NCBI RefSeq assembly: GCF_900536025.1 | Contig: NZ_UNOZ01000002.1 | Span: 496,001 to 560,000 of the forward strand | From: Pseudomonas reidholzensis | GTDB taxonomy: Bacteria > Pseudomonadota > Gammaproteobacteria > Pseudomonadales > Pseudomonadaceae | Direction of reading: 5' to 3' | Length of the DNA: 64,000 nt | Shown: one piece after another, positions 64,000 to 64,000 of the stretch | Numbering within the stretch: position 1 is the first letter of the stretch | How the letters are laid out: each line of letters begins with the position of its first letter | Position numbers and translations under genes: made by a program | The notes under the pieces: generated by a model | Seen by the model: only the letters and a program-made list of their open reading frames with translations | The model's database searches: none | What the model was told of the DNA's origin: nothing

Positions 64000-64000
64000 G

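Overview
The window is a contiguous piece of a high-GC pseudomonad chromosome, most likely from the Pseudomonas putida group. Three things suggest this: the gene order (gbcA/gbcB, chemoreceptors, ltaE, glyA-soxBDAG-purU-fdhA, then creBCD, msrA, dipA, aceF-aceE, glnE, waaF-waaC-waaG-waaP, a sigma/FecR/receptor set, glcB); the many copies of the 35-bp P. putida-type REP element (core like GCGGGTAAACCCGC followed by TCCTACAGG); and dense coding in short operons with ATGA or TGATG overlaps. I see no rRNA, tRNA, CRISPR array, complete insertion sequence or prophage.

Left part (1-19.9 kb): glycine betaine catabolism. The window opens inside the last gene of the dimethylglycine dehydrogenase/ETF group. 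GbcA and GbcB, divergently transcribed, remove the first methyl group of glycine betaine. The ETF partner serves dimethylglycine and sarcosine oxidation follows through SoxBDAG. GlyA, PurU and FdhA handle the glycine, methylene/formyl-tetrahydrofolate and formaldehyde released. Interspersed are a divergent cold-shock-domain gene, an intergenic region with four perfect DnaA boxes, an orphan RHS-core gene, two chemoreceptors (one McpH-like) flanking a paralogous ZapB-like/ZapA pair, and a threonine aldolase.

Middle (19.9-30.5 kb): accessory genes. These are an AT-rich RHS-core gene, a small DUF pair behind an unusual leader of inverted repeats, a DUF2780 protein, an APC transporter, a small jelly-roll-like protein, a PlsC-type acyltransferase, a retropepsin-like protein, and creB-creC-creD.

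Right-centre (30.7-49.9 kb): housekeeping. It holds gst-msrA, the DipA-type phosphodiesterase, aceE-aceF (pyruvate dehydrogenase) divergent from glnE with two matched palindromes between them, and the lipopolysaccharide inner-core operon waaF-waaC-waaG-waaP followed by three more kinase-like genes, the last a tandem double kinase.

Right end (49.9-64 kb): a large DUF6543 (dermonecrotic-toxin-like) protein overlaps the LPS operon tail to tail. Then comes a cell-surface-signalling iron uptake set (ECF sigma, FecR, STN-type TonB receptor, PepSY membrane protein, small membrane protein). The receptor is a mosaic: its plug and barrel have much lower GC than its signalling domain, and what looks like the 3' end of an older receptor remains just after the present stop codon. 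A DEDDh exonuclease, a cNMP/CBS/DUF294 protein, a response regulator and a partial malate synthase G finish the window.

The items most worth a second look are the DnaA-box repeat array (613-1120), the interleaved repeat leader (21.23-21.41 kb), the mosaic TonB receptor (54.4-56.9 kb), the ZapA-like pair (6.7-7.3 kb), the twin aceE/glnE palindromes, and the two RHS genes and DUF6543 gene, for which no immunity partner is obvious. Family names come from recognising sequence motifs by eye; no database search was run.
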